A stretch of DNA of 64,000 nucleotides from Aquilaria yunnanensis (Eukaryota; Streptophyta; Magnoliopsida; Malvales; Thymelaeaceae), in NCBI GenBank assembly GCA_039654915.1, contig CM077593.1, positions 61,076,501-61,140,500 on the forward strand. The letters are read 5' to 3'. Within the stretch, counting starts at the first letter, position 1. Every line of letters starts with the position of its first letter. Positions 1 to 9,933 of the stretch are shown here, in pieces. The position numbers were made by a program, and so were the translations under genes. The notes below the pieces were generated by a model. The model searched no databases and was not told the DNA's origin. It saw nothing but the letters and a program-made list of their open reading frames with translations.

Positions 1-579
1 GATTATATCATTCCAGGTCCAACAGAAAGATCACATTCAAACTAACATTTTTGGTTTGATTTTTTATATGAAATTTCAGGTAAATGAACTTCCATATGTT
101 TAGTTGTGATTTGGAAAGTTAGGTAATTTTAGGAGCACATTTGGTATTTTTAGTGATGGTACTTATTGTGTTGTGCAACAGTTGTCCAGCATCCTGCTCT
201 GGAGTCCATTGTGTCTCAGGCACTCCTGTAACTTAGGTGCGTATTTAGATGAGTTAAGACCATTATGTAGTGCATGTATGCATGTACATGTAGTGTATGT
301 AAAATGAGACAAGTATGTGAACATTTGAGTAATGTTTTGGCTATATAAGTGATGTGGTGCAAAGCTGCTTAAGTGTAAATGATGGGCTGCTTACTTGTAA
401 ATTCTGTTTTGGCCACATAAAGTTGTTAAAAGCAAGGGAATGTAATTCTTATGTGTAATGGATGTATATGGGATAGCTTTGGAGGGTTTTTCCCTTGTGA
501 ATGAAGTGTTTGGACACTTATGAAATTTTGTATGGGCAAAATGCATAAAGTGACCAGAGTTTTGACTCTACACTTAAAG
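1..579. other. Left flank, no gene recognised
   Basis: This AT-rich stretch precedes the outer element O. The only open frames are short, on the minus strand, and run into O's LTR. I recognise no domain, RNA gene or primer site. It may be part of the old chromovirus (G) whose gag fragments appear beyond O at 53400-56558, because O must have landed in sequence continuous with 52696 onward. That link is inferred from position only. Confidence 0.5.
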
Positions 580-584
580 TTCTG

Positions 585-1520
585 TGATAGCCGAAGTGCT
601 ATGGCCCCTGTCACCTGAGGACTTCGGCCAAACATCATGCTCGGGAAAATCCGACATGACCCACGAGGAATGCCAGTGCTGACCTCGGAAAGAAGGGAGT
701 CAGACACCTTGGGTACACGATCTCGATAGTCCGCCAGTACCAACCTCGGATAAGTAGCGTATTGCCTCCCTCGGGAAGGCGACCGAACCAGCTTTGGGGG
801 AGAGAAGGGCCAGCTACCTTCGGCGGGAGAAAATCCCCCCGAAGGAGTAACTTCGGAGCTAAGGAGTCCCCCAAACTACCGGTACAACACCGGGAAAAGG
901 CCCCTCAGTCCAAAGGGAGACCTCAACCAAAGGGACCTTGGGGGTACGGGGGTACGGAAGGAGCAATCAAGGAGCCTCTGACATGTCGCTCGCACACCCT
1001 GCACGCCACCCTCGTATGCACTCTGATCCACCGGCGCTGCCTGCGTCTTGTCATGTAGGGCTCTGCTTGCCTCAACTCGTGGCCTGAGGAGCTTGCAGGC
1101 GGCTAGGGGCCCCCACACCCAGAAGTACGAATAGCATTTGACCGAACACGTGTCACAATCTGAACGGGTTACCCCCTCTTATATATATCAGGGGAATGGT
1201 CTCAAAGGGGATCCTCTTTTTTCCCCACCTCCAAAAAAATGTAACGGGCAAGAGTCTCTAGTCCTTATTACTCCCTCTCCACCTGCCAAAGCACTGACTT
1301 GGGCGTCGGAGGCTCCTGCCCGAAAAAAGACTCCGGGGACCTCCTAACCCCTATTTTCTGAGTGTTTCAGGCAGGTTCTCCCAGGGAATCTATATTTCAG
1401 GCATTCTCGTATACCGGAAGTCCCTCCTGGTCTCACCATGTCACATGACGAAGATGCTACCGACCATGAAGTCCCTCTCGGTCTCACCATCTCACATGAC
1501 GAAGATGCTGCTGGCCATCA
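585..1520 (+). repeat. Element O 5' LTR (936 bp)
   Basis: It begins TGATAGCC and ends GGCCATCA directly before the primer site. It aligns with 51816-52695. The longer size is mostly a segment around 1290-1347 that the 3' LTR has lost. The last 102 bp are two tandem 51-bp units (1419-1469 and 1470-1520), where B and C have one. Confidence 0.9.
1147..1188 (+). promoter_or_regulatory. Element O LTR promoter: G-box plus TATA
   Basis: CACGTG at 1147-1152 is followed 28 bp later by an AT run (TATATATA-type, 1180-1188). The block ATCTGAACGGG lies between them. The same order and the same 28-bp spacing occur in the LTRs of B (13765-13805) and C (16271-16311). I infer this to be the core promoter for genomic RNA. 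Confidence 0.6.
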
Positions 1521-1990
1521 TTTGGCGTCGTCTATGGGAACTCGTTCCCAGGTCGCTGTCGTTGAAACTCGGCATTCAAAGGGCAAGGGACTTCCGAGGT
1601 CCCGGTCCGCGCCAGAGGTTGAACCGGCAACCGAATAAACTATAGTAGGGACTTCCCTGCCCGAGGAAAAACGTCCTCTGACTATTACCATGTGCTTCCT
1701 ATGCGAGTTCCCATGCTCTGTCGTGGCCGAAAGGACTCAGCAGTTAGACCGGAGATGGCTGCGGGTAAATCCGGGTCGAAGGCCCTCCTCACTAATACCC
1801 CGTCAGGAGAAAGGTCCCAGGTCAATTCATAGGAGTTTGGGAAGCGGAGATCAATGAAATGAGTCCTCAATGGAAAAGATACCCTCGAAACGCAGCCTAT
1901 TGGAGAAACAGGGTCAAAACAACCCAGAGCTCTCCGTTAGAGGAAGTTCTTCACCCGAAGAAAAGTCACCATCTCCTCGGCACCGAAGTC
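1438..1990 (+). pseudogene. Element O gag remnant, fused to RNase H by deletion
   Basis: This is the N-terminal part of a Tat gag. The frame starts at an ATG inside the LTR (1438), crosses the primer site and meets a stop at 1636-1638. Homology to the gag of B and C continues out of frame, including the counterpart of their MSFLRDFQ segment near 1690 and the Ser/Arg-rich region near 1940-1990. At about 1979-1990 the sequence jumps directly to RNase H, so most of gag and all of protease and reverse transcriptase are missing. RNase H sequence then runs to A's insertion point at 2043. Confidence 0.8.
1523..1540 (+). other. Element O primer binding site (mutated)
   Basis: TGGCGTCGTCTATGGGAA lies two bases after the 5' LTR. 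B and C carry TGGCGCCGTCTGTGGGAA at the same place, so O differs by two C/G-to-T/A-type changes. The first nine bases of the intact form fit the 3' end of plant tRNA-Asp, from memory. Confidence 0.7.
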
Positions 1991-2043
1991 AGGTACCCCC
2001 TACTACAAAAAGCTACCTATGCCCTGGTGCTAGCAAGCAGGAG

Positions 2044-4779
2044 TGTAATGCCCGGAAAATCCAAACTGATTAGGTCCCGGGGTAAGTGGATTGGGAGCCA
2101 AAGAATTTTCCTAATTTGGGAATTTAGCTGAATTAATGTGAGGGGACATTAAATTAAGTGTTAAGGATTCATGAAATTCAGCTTGGCTTAGGCCAAGAAA
2201 AATAATGGTGAAAATGGTGGATTTCAAAGATGAAGGACTCAATTGAACAAAGGAATTGTTGTAAGTTGGGCTCAATTGCCCAAATTCAAAAGATTGGAGG
2301 ACTAAGTGGGGAATTGACCCATTTTCATGGCCTTGGATGCCATGGCTAGCCATGTCCATTCAAATTAATATATTTTATGCCACCTCCACCTCCACCCACA
2401 CCTCCACTCACCTTTGTCTCCCACCTTCACCACTTCATCATTTAACTTCACCAACTCTTCCAATTTGTCCCCCCACTTTGTCTCCCACTTCCCATTTGAA
2501 TTATTACTCCACTAAGGCATTATTCCCACCCATTTTGGACACCCATAACCGTACATACACTCCCCCATTCAACAAAATACATTTCTTCACTCATCTCACC
2601 TCATTCAAGCCATTTCACTCCCTTTCTTCAATCTCTCTCTACAAACTCTCTCTCCCTTCTCTCTAGTTTTGGCCAACACTTGTTCTTCTCTCCAAGGACA
2701 TTTCTAACTCTTCTCCTTCCTCAAAAAATTCTGCCATCACTAGAAATCACCCTTCCATAAATTAAAACCAAGTGTTCTTGGTGGAATTCATGCTCTAAAC
2801 ACCCAAAGAGCAAGAATCAAGTAAAAGATTCAAAGAAAACCAAGGAGAGAAATTCGGCCATCTTCATTTCTTAGAGGTTTTGAACTCTTCTCAAGGAGTT
2901 GTTTATGTATATGAGCTTCTAAGCTCATTGGGAGGAAGAATCAAGAAGAAAATTTGAAGAACATCAAGCACACAAAATTCGGTCTCACCTCCTAGTCGAG
3001 GTTTCGTAAGTGTGAACCAAGTATTCTTGGTATTTTGATTTCTTTAAGATAATTACCAAGTGTTCTTGGTATTTTATGGATTACTAATTTATTTGGCCAT
3101 TTTGGTTCTTGTGCTAGAAAATCATTTCTAGAAACCAACAAGCGAGGAAATCGAAGGAAAACAAGCTTCTAAGAAGCTTTCGGTATTGGTAAGGATTCCT
3201 ATACTCTTTGAGTATTCGGGCCCCTAGGTGATGGTCAAAGAACCATATGATCCTAGGTGTGCTAAGAGGGCATAAGTTAAATTATTGCTTCGGCAATTCT
3301 GTATCGCTCATGAGCTAAGTTAAGTAAGCAAGCATTATGGGCTAGGATTTAAGTAGGCCACCTTAAATTCCTATGCTAAGTGAGATCTCCGAAAATGAAA
3401 AGTATGTGAAATTAATGAAATAAAACTTGAGGGATGCTTGCTGCCCTTCTGTAAATCAAGGTGTTAAGTGGCGTGTGTTTGTGTGCTTCTATGAATTTGT
3501 TGTGCATGCTAACCCCCGATTTCGATTATTATTGTATATACATGTATCTTTGTGTTTTCTTTGTCTTTATGTTTTCTTTGCAGGATTTTTTGGAATATTT
3601 ATTGCCATTACATTCTTGGCATATGTTAGGCCATAAAGGCCATATGTTAGGCTTTGGAAGCCATACGGAATCCTTATTGAGATTTAAATCTCACCCGCCC
3701 TACTCTACCTTTGTAGGAAAAAGTGTGCTCGAAAGATTGAGCTAAGAGTCCTAAGTACTCTTTCTGTGGTGTTGAGGTTGAGTATGTAAATACTATTTGC
3801 TCAATTTATTCTAAGTATTTACCTTTAGTTGCTTGAAAATCAAGCTAATAAAATGTGGACTTTGTGTGCAGGACTACGAGTCTAGAAACTGTGGGAACAA
3901 CGTCTTAAGGTGGATTTGTGTTCTTTGGATTATGGCTTGCTTTTAAGCATGTAATAGTTGGTCTTAGTTAAATGACCAAATTTATGGACTTAGCTAAAAT
4001 TTGGCCAAACTTAGTATTTTGGGCTTGTAATATGGACTATGGACACTTTGGGTGTTTTTATTGCTTGGTGGACTTACCAAGGCCCATGCATGTTTTATGG
4101 AAGTATGATTTTCATGAAAATCGGAAGCATGTATAAATTGGGCTTAAATGCATGTTTTTGGCTTAAATAAGAAATTAGAAAATTTGAATATGTTCTTGGT
4201 TAATTTTGGGCCATATGCATGTTAAGTATGGAAAAGGCCCATAAGCCCATGTTTATGTTGAAAGCATGCTATGTTTGGCTTTGTATGCGCACTCAAAGAA
4301 AAACATGAAAATAAACTTGGAGAAGCATGAAATTGGATGCATGTGTAAAGATTGGCTAATAAGGAATTCAAGTGCACGTACGTGAATTAATATATGCCTA
4401 AGCATTAGTTGCATCTAAAGGCATTAAGTGATTATGTGCACTAGTGAACACCAAAACACATAAGCATGCAAAGCATATGCATGAAAATAAGTTTTCAAAC
4501 TTAAGTTGGTGTTTTGGATGCCATGCATAATCTTGGCTAAAGCTTGGTAAATACCATGAAAATGAACACATGAAATCCACATAGGTGCTAGTTTGTTTCC
4601 AAGAGCACTTAAACTTAAACCTTTAATAAGAACATAACAAGCTAGTACCAGTAAGTATCCTGGGGTTCGTGCCCATAAGTCTTAGTGAGTAATAAAAGTC
4701 CCTTCGGTTTAATTAAACTTCCGCTGCATGTTTTAGATAATTGGGCCCAGATGGGCCAGGGGCAGTTTAGGGCATGACA
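2044..4779 (+). repeat. Element A 5' LTR (2,736 bp)
   Basis: It begins TGTAATGCCCGG and ends GGCATGACA just before the primer site. It has a pyrimidine-rich block at about 2375-2665 and three copies of a 16-bp palindrome, ACCAAG-T(G/A)TT-CTTGGT, at 2767-2782, 3016-3031 and 3055-3070. Short open frames inside it recur exactly in the other LTR and show no protein-family signal, so I treat the LTR as non-coding. Confidence 0.95.
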
Positions 4780-4782
4780 GCT

Positions 4783-4796
4783 TGGTATCAGAGCAA
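4783..4796 (+). other. Element A primer binding site (tRNA-iMet type)
   Basis: TGGTATCAGAGCAA begins three bases after the 5' LTR. TGGTATCAGAGC is the standard complement of the plant initiator-Met tRNA 3' end used by many Ty3/gypsy and copia elements. Confidence 0.9.
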
Positions 4797-4926
4797 GTTT
4801 GCTCTGAAGGACCAAAGTTTTGGTCTATGATTCTTAGTATAGACTTGTTCCCACATAGGTTAAGTCCACTAATGAATATTTATGAATATTGAGCAATTAT
4901 GTGCCTTGCTTGTTGTTAATTGTAGG

Positions 4927-7900
4927 ATGAGAACCAGAAATATGAACCGAGGCCGAAATGGAAATGAAAATTCCCATCAAGGGAATGAAAATGCTGGCTT
5001 TGTGCCAGAGGCCCAAGTCAGGCCTTATGAGCCCATCAGGGCTAATGTTACTGGGCCTAGCATTAATGCCCAAGAAAGAAGAGAAGCAAGAATGGAAGCA
5101 ATGATGGAAGCTATGCAGGCCAATATGGCCCAATTAGCAGCTAGCATGCAGATCCTGGCAAGGGGTCAAGCCCAAGTCCCAGAGCCTGCTGGGCAGCAAA
5201 GAGAGCCACCAATGAGAAGGAGGCCAGGAAAAGAACCTGTACTCGATGATCAAGCTAGCGAGAATGGCGATGATGAGGATGAAGAAAGAAGAAACCCACG
5301 AGCAAGAAGAATAAGATCTGAGATCCAACAAGAATTAAGAGAAGAAGAGGAAGAAAGTCCAGATGCAGAAGAGCTGGACATGGAGGATATTGATGGACCT
5401 ACCCAACTCACTGCCACCACCAGGGCAGTGAGGGCGCAAAGAGGGAGGCCCAATATTGATAATGCTGGGGGCCTAAGAGAAGGCCAATTGGAGGGGTTCC
5501 TTGCCCTAAAACCTCCAGTATTTAAAGGAAGCTGTAACCCAGATGAAGCAGAATTCTGGAAAAACCAGATCGAAAAGATCTTTGAGAGAATGGAGGTTTC
5601 CGCTTCTCAGAAGGTCTTACTGGCAACCTTCAAACTAGAAGGAAATGCTGAGTTATGGTGGAGAGCAGTCTATAGGACATATGCTAGCAAAAATGCTAGG
5701 CGGCCTGCTCAAAGGAGAAGAGCAATGAGATGGCCCGAATTCGAACAAGTGTTTCATCAACAATACATCGGTGAAGCACAGAAAGACCAAAAGCAGGTTG
5801 AGTTTGACCTGCTTGAGCAGAAAGAGCTCTCCGTACTAGAATATGAACAGAGGTTCAGTAACCTCATAAGATATGCACCACAGTACGATGATCGAGAGGA
5901 TCTAAAGGCCAAGAGGTTCCTTCGAGGACTTAGGCCAGAGCTGAGGCAAATACTCAGAGCAGTAGGAGCCAACAAATACCACGACATTGTACAGAAGGCT
6001 ATGGCCCTAGAGCAAGAGTTCAGGGGACAATTCATGATTGGCTCCGGAAGTACCAGTAGACTACAAAAGCCCTCTAAAAAGAGAGGAAAAGATAGCTTGG
6101 CATATGAGCCAAGAATGGATAAGAGAATGAAGGCCACAACCCCCTACGGGCCACAATGTGAAACGTGTGGTAAGTTCCATGGCCAAAAGCCATGCTACAG
6201 GCTCACTTCCGGATGCCTAAAATGCGGCGCCCAAGATCACTGGGTAAAAGACTGCCCTGCCAAGGGAAAAGATCAAAGGACCCCGGGAGGGTTCAATAAC
6301 AGATGGGCACATAGACAATTGCCCATAAAGAGGCCCAATATACCTCCACCACCGAGGAGGGACCAGGGCCCAAGTATGCCCCAGGGCAGGAATAAACAAG
6401 CTCAAGCTGCTGGAAGAGTATTCCAGATTGAGAGTTCGAGAAAAGCACAAGAGGACCCAGAGGACAACAGAGCTGGGGACGATGAAGAAGAAATGGACCA
6501 GGCCAGGCTGGTCAGGCAAACTCTTGCAGGTACCATTATTATTAATGGTTATGAGGTATCAGTTTTATTTGATACTGGTGCATCTTTATCTATAGTATCC
6601 TCTAAGCTAGTTAAAGATATGAACCTAGAAGTATGCAATACGGATAAAATGTACCTGGTTAAAACTGCCGGGAACGAGGTCTTGATAACATACCATATGG
6701 TAAAAGATTGCATGCTTAGGCTAGGTGAGCTAGAGCTTAGAGCCGACCTAATAATCTTGGATACTAATGGATATGATATCATACTAGGTATGAACTGGCT
6801 TAGTACCAACCGGGTAGTCATAGACTGCCATGCCAGGCAACTTTATCTGCCTGGACACAAACCTCAATCTTTGAAAAAATCTTCTAGGTTAGTCCTAGAA
6901 CATCTTTTGAAAGTGGTGGAACACAAACCCCTAATAATAAAAGGTGAATACCTAGGGTTAAATGGAACTGAAGTTGAAATAGAGCTGGGTAAAATACCCA
7001 TAGCAAGAGAATTCCCTGAAGTGTTCCCCACTGATCTCCCAGGACTCCCTCCTGCAAGAGAGGTTGAGTTTGAGATCAAATTGGTGCCAGGAGCTGCACC
7101 AGCATCTATTGCTCCTTACAGGATGGCTATTCCTGAAATGATGGAACTAAAGAAGCAACTGGATGAGTTGCTTGAGAAGGGTTTCATAAGGCCAAGTACA
7201 TCTCCTTGGGGAGCACCTGTACTTTTTGTGAAGAAGAAAGATGGAACCCTTAGGTTGTGCATCGATTACAGGAAGCTCAATGCACTAACCATTAAGAATA
7301 AGTACCCCCTCCCAAGGATCGAGGATCTATTTGATCAGTTAAAGGGAGCTAAGGTCTTTTCCAAAATAGACCTCAGATCTGGATACTTCCAGCTGAGAGT
7401 CAGGGAAGAAGATGTCCCAAAGACAGCTTTCAGAACCAGATATGGTCACTTTGAGTACACAGTGATGCCATTTGGGCTCACAAATGCGCCAGCCTTTTTC
7501 ATGGACCTCATGCAAAGAGTGTTCAAGGCTTATTTGGACCACTTTGTTGTGGTATTTATCGATGACATATTAGTGTACTCAAAGGATGAAGAAGCCCATA
7601 AGGAGCACCTGAGAAGGGTGCTAAGCCTGTTAAAGGAACATGAGTTATATGGCAAACTAAGTAAGTGCCAATTCTGGGCTAAGGAAATTGGGTTTCTCGG
7701 ACATGTGATCAATGAGCATGGATTAGCTGTTGATCCCGAGAAAATCAAAGCTGTCTTGGAATGGAAGCAACCTCAGACTGTGAGGGACATAAGAAGCTTC
7801 CTAGGACTTGCTGGCTACTGCAGGAGATTCGTGCCCAAGTTTTCTGTACTAGCAGCTCCGCTCACTCAATTGACAAGAAAGGACCAAAAGTTTGAGTGGA

Positions 7901-9921
7901 GTGAGCAATGTGAGGCTAGCTTCCAAGAACTTAAGGAAAGATTGACTACAGCCCCAATACTGGTTCTACCAGACCCTACTAAGGAGTATATAGTTTACAC
8001 TGATGCTTCTCGGGTTGGGCTGGGCTGTGTCTTAATGCAAGGGAAGCAAGCAATAGCCTATGGGTCAAGACAATTAAGGCCTCATGAGAAGAATTATCCA
8101 GTTCATGATCTGGAGTTAGCGGCAGTGATCTTTGCTCTGAAGCAGTGGAGGCACTACCTACTTGGAGGCAGATTCCAAGTCTTCACAGACCACAAGAGTC
8201 TAAGGTACTTGTTTACACAAAAGGACCTGAACATGAGGCAAAGAAGATGGCTTGAGTACCTAAAAGATTTTGAGTGCGTCATCGAATATACGGCCGGGAA
8301 GGCCAATGTGGTAGCTGATGCTCTCAGTAGGAAGTACACGGGAATACTCAAAGCCACTGGAGAGCCTACTAAGGCAGAGGTACTCAGTTTATCTGAATTG
8401 GCCCAGGAATGGAAACACTGGGAGATGGACCAAGTAAAGGTCCTAACTATTAGGTCTGAATGGAAAGACCTAATTCAGGAAGCTCAGCTTCAAGATGAGG
8501 AGATTCCCAGGATCTCTGGGCAAAAACGAGGGAAATTGTATCAAGGATTTTCCTTTAAGGCTGGAATATTATATTTCCAGAATAGGATTTATGTGCCAAA
8601 TAGGAATGGAATCAGGCAACAAATCCTAGAAGAAGCCCACTCCAGCTTGATGAGTATGCATCCTGGAGCTCAGAAAATGTATAAGAATTTGAGATCCCAT
8701 TTCTGGTGGCCATATATGAAGCAGGAGATTGGTGCTTCTGTGGCTAAGTGTATGACTTGTCAGCAAGTCAAAGTGGAACACCAGAGACCTGGTGGAAAAT
8801 TACAGAGCTTACCTATACCAGAAAGGAAATGGGGATCCATATCCATGGACTTTGTAGTGGGTTTGCCACTGACCCGAAGAAAGAGTAATACAATCTGGGT
8901 CATAGTGGACAGATTGACTAAGGCAGCCCACTTCTTGCCCATAAACCTTACAGACTCCTTGGAGAAGTTAGCCCAACAATATGTTAAGGAGATAGTAAGG
9001 CTACATGGTGTACCAGACGACATTGTCTCAGATCGAGACCCAAGATTTGTTTCCAGATTCTGGAAGTCCTTGCACCATGCCATGGGCACTAAGTTAAAAT
9101 TCAGTTCCGCATACCATCCTCAAACGGACGGACAGACTGAAAGAACCATTCAAACCTTGGAAGATATGTTGAGGTGTTGTATTATTGACTTCCAAGGAGA
9201 ATGGGATAAACACTTGCCTTTAGTGGAGTTTTCATACAATAATAGTCATCACTCAGTGATTGGCATGGCACCTTATGAGGCACTATATGGAAGGAGATGC
9301 ATAACTCCACACTGCTGGCATGAGCCAGGTGATAAGTTGGAAATTGGCCCAGAACTCATAAGAGAGACTACTGGGAAAGTTAAGCTAATCCAGGAAAGGA
9401 TTAAGGCTGCCAACAATAGGCAAGAATCATATGCCAACCTCAAGAAAAGAAGAGACCTGGAGTTCCAGGCAGGAGACCAAGTGTGGTTGAAAGTATCTCC
9501 CATGAAGGGAGTAATGAGGTTTGGTAAGCGGGGAAAATTAGCCCCGAGGTATGTAGGACCATACCTAATACTCGCAAGAGTAGGAAATGTAGCCTACAAG
9601 TTAGAACTACCACCTGAGCTGGGACATGTACATGACACATTTCATGTAAGCTTGTTGAAGAAGTGTGTCTCCGACCCTAAACAAGTGGTACATGTCACTA
9701 GTGTGCCCATTACCCAAGATCTTACATATGAGGAAGAACCAATTCGGGTATTGGCAAGGGACACTAGAAAGCTCAGGAGTAAGTGGATATCGATGGTAAA
9801 AGTCCAATGGACTAACCATTCTGAGGAGGAGGCAACATGGGAGGTTGAAACTGAAATGCTTAAGAACTATCCGGATACCTTTCCTAAGCTCCTAGGAAAT
9901 TTGGAGGACCAAATTTCTTAA
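4927..9921 (+). CDS. gag-pol: Element A Gag-Pol polyprotein with chromodomain
   Basis: This single frame encodes the structural Gag and all replication enzymes. The open frame begins at 4882, but I prefer the ATG at 4927 (residue 16 of the longer frame) because F's protein starts at the equivalent MRTR. Numbered from 4882, the gag core is near 195-380 and a CCHC zinc knuckle ([14 protein letters not shown]) near 444. The protease active site LFDTGAS is near 562, and the reverse transcriptase motif FIDDILVYS is near 892. RNase H (YTDAS) is near 1038. The integrase HHCC zinc finger is near 1255-1290, and its DDE residues lie near 1321, 1383 and 1419. A chromodomain near 1632-1666 ([16 protein letters not shown]) probably guides insertion to particular chromatin. 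The 1,679-residue frame has no stop or frameshift, and every catalytic motif I checked is present. Gag, enzymes and chromodomain are released by the element's own protease. Confidence 0.95.
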   Translation: MRTRNMNRGRNGNENSHQGNENAGFVPEAQVRPYEPIRANVTGPSINAQERREARMEAMMEAMQANMAQLAASMQILARGQAQVPEPAGQQREPPMRRRPGKEPVLDDQASENGDDEDEERRNPRARRIRSEIQQELREEEEESPDAEELDMEDIDGPTQLTATTRAVRAQRGRPNIDNAGGLREGQLEGFLALKPPVFKGSCNPDEAEFWKNQIEKIFERMEVSASQKVLLATFKLEGNAELWWRAVYRTYASKNARRPAQRRRAMRWPEFEQVFHQQYIGEAQKDQKQVEFDLLEQKELSVLEYEQRFSNLIRYAPQYDDREDLKAKRFLRGLRPELRQILRAVGANKYHDIVQKAMALEQEFRGQFMIGSGSTSRLQKPSKKRGKDSLAYEPRMDKRMKATTPYGPQCETCGKFHGQKPCYRLTSGCLKCGAQDHWVKDCPAKGKDQRTPGGFNNRWAHRQLPIKRPNIPPPPRRDQGPSMPQGRNKQAQAAGRVFQIESSRKAQEDPEDNRAGDDEEEMDQARLVRQTLAGTIIINGYEVSVLFDTGASLSIVSSKLVKDMNLEVCNTDKMYLVKTAGNEVLITYHMVKDCMLRLGELELRADLIILDTNGYDIILGMNWLSTNRVVIDCHARQLYLPGHKPQSLKKSSRLVLEHLLKVVEHKPLIIKGEYLGLNGTEVEIELGKIPIAREFPEVFPTDLPGLPPAREVEFEIKLVPGAAPASIAPYRMAIPEMMELKKQLDELLEKGFIRPSTSPWGAPVLFVKKKDGTLRLCIDYRKLNALTIKNKYPLPRIEDLFDQLKGAKVFSKIDLRSGYFQLRVREEDVPKTAFRTRYGHFEYTVMPFGLTNAPAFFMDLMQRVFKAYLDHFVVVFIDDILVYSKDEEAHKEHLRRVLSLLKEHELYGKLSKCQFWAKEIGFLGHVINEHGLAVDPEKIKAVLEWKQPQTVRDIRSFLGLAGYCRRFVPKFSVLAAPLTQLTRKDQKFEWSEQCEASFQELKERLTTAPILVLPDPTKEYIVYTDASRVGLGCVLMQGKQAIAYGSRQLRPHEKNYPVHDLELAAVIFALKQWRHYLLGGRFQVFTDHKSLRYLFTQKDLNMRQRRWLEYLKDFECVIEYTAGKANVVADALSRKYTGILKATGEPTKAEVLSLSELAQEWKHWEMDQVKVLTIRSEWKDLIQEAQLQDEEIPRISGQKRGKLYQGFSFKAGILYFQNRIYVPNRNGIRQQILEEAHSSLMSMHPGAQKMYKNLRSHFWWPYMKQEIGASVAKCMTCQQVKVEHQRPGGKLQSLPIPERKWGSISMDFVVGLPLTRRKSNTIWVIVDRLTKAAHFLPINLTDSLEKLAQQYVKEIVRLHGVPDDIVSDRDPRFVSRFWKSLHHAMGTKLKFSSAYHPQTDGQTERTIQTLEDMLRCCIIDFQGEWDKHLPLVEFSYNNSHHSVIGMAPYEALYGRRCITPHCWHEPGDKLEIGPELIRETTGKVKLIQERIKAANNRQESYANLKKRRDLEFQAGDQVWLKVSPMKGVMRFGKRGKLAPRYVGPYLILARVGNVAYKLELPPELGHVHDTFHVSLLKKCVSDPKQVVHVTSVPITQDLTYEEEPIRVLARDTRKLRSKWISMVKVQWTNHSEEEATWEVETEMLKNYPDTFPKLLGNLEDQIS

Positions 9922-9930
9922 GGAGGGGAG
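9920..9930 (+). other. Element A polypurine tract
   Basis: AAGGAGGGGAG follows the gag-pol stop codon and lies three bases before the 3' LTR. It is the expected primer for plus-strand synthesis. Confidence 0.8.
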
Positions 9931-9933
9931 TGT

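Noticed and set aside
2337..2666. 109-codon Pro/Ser/Thr-rich open frame, repeated at 10227-10556
   Set aside because: It lies in the pyrimidine-rich block of A's LTR. The duplication is simply the two LTRs, and no family signal is visible.
3427..3745. Two overlapping open frames with hydrophobic stretches, repeated at 11317-11635
   Set aside because: They are inside the LTR of A and overlap in different frames. The hydrophobicity reflects AT-rich sequence.
4783..4796. tRNA-like sequence
   Set aside because: Only the short complement of a tRNA 3' end is present. It is a primer binding site, not a tRNA gene.
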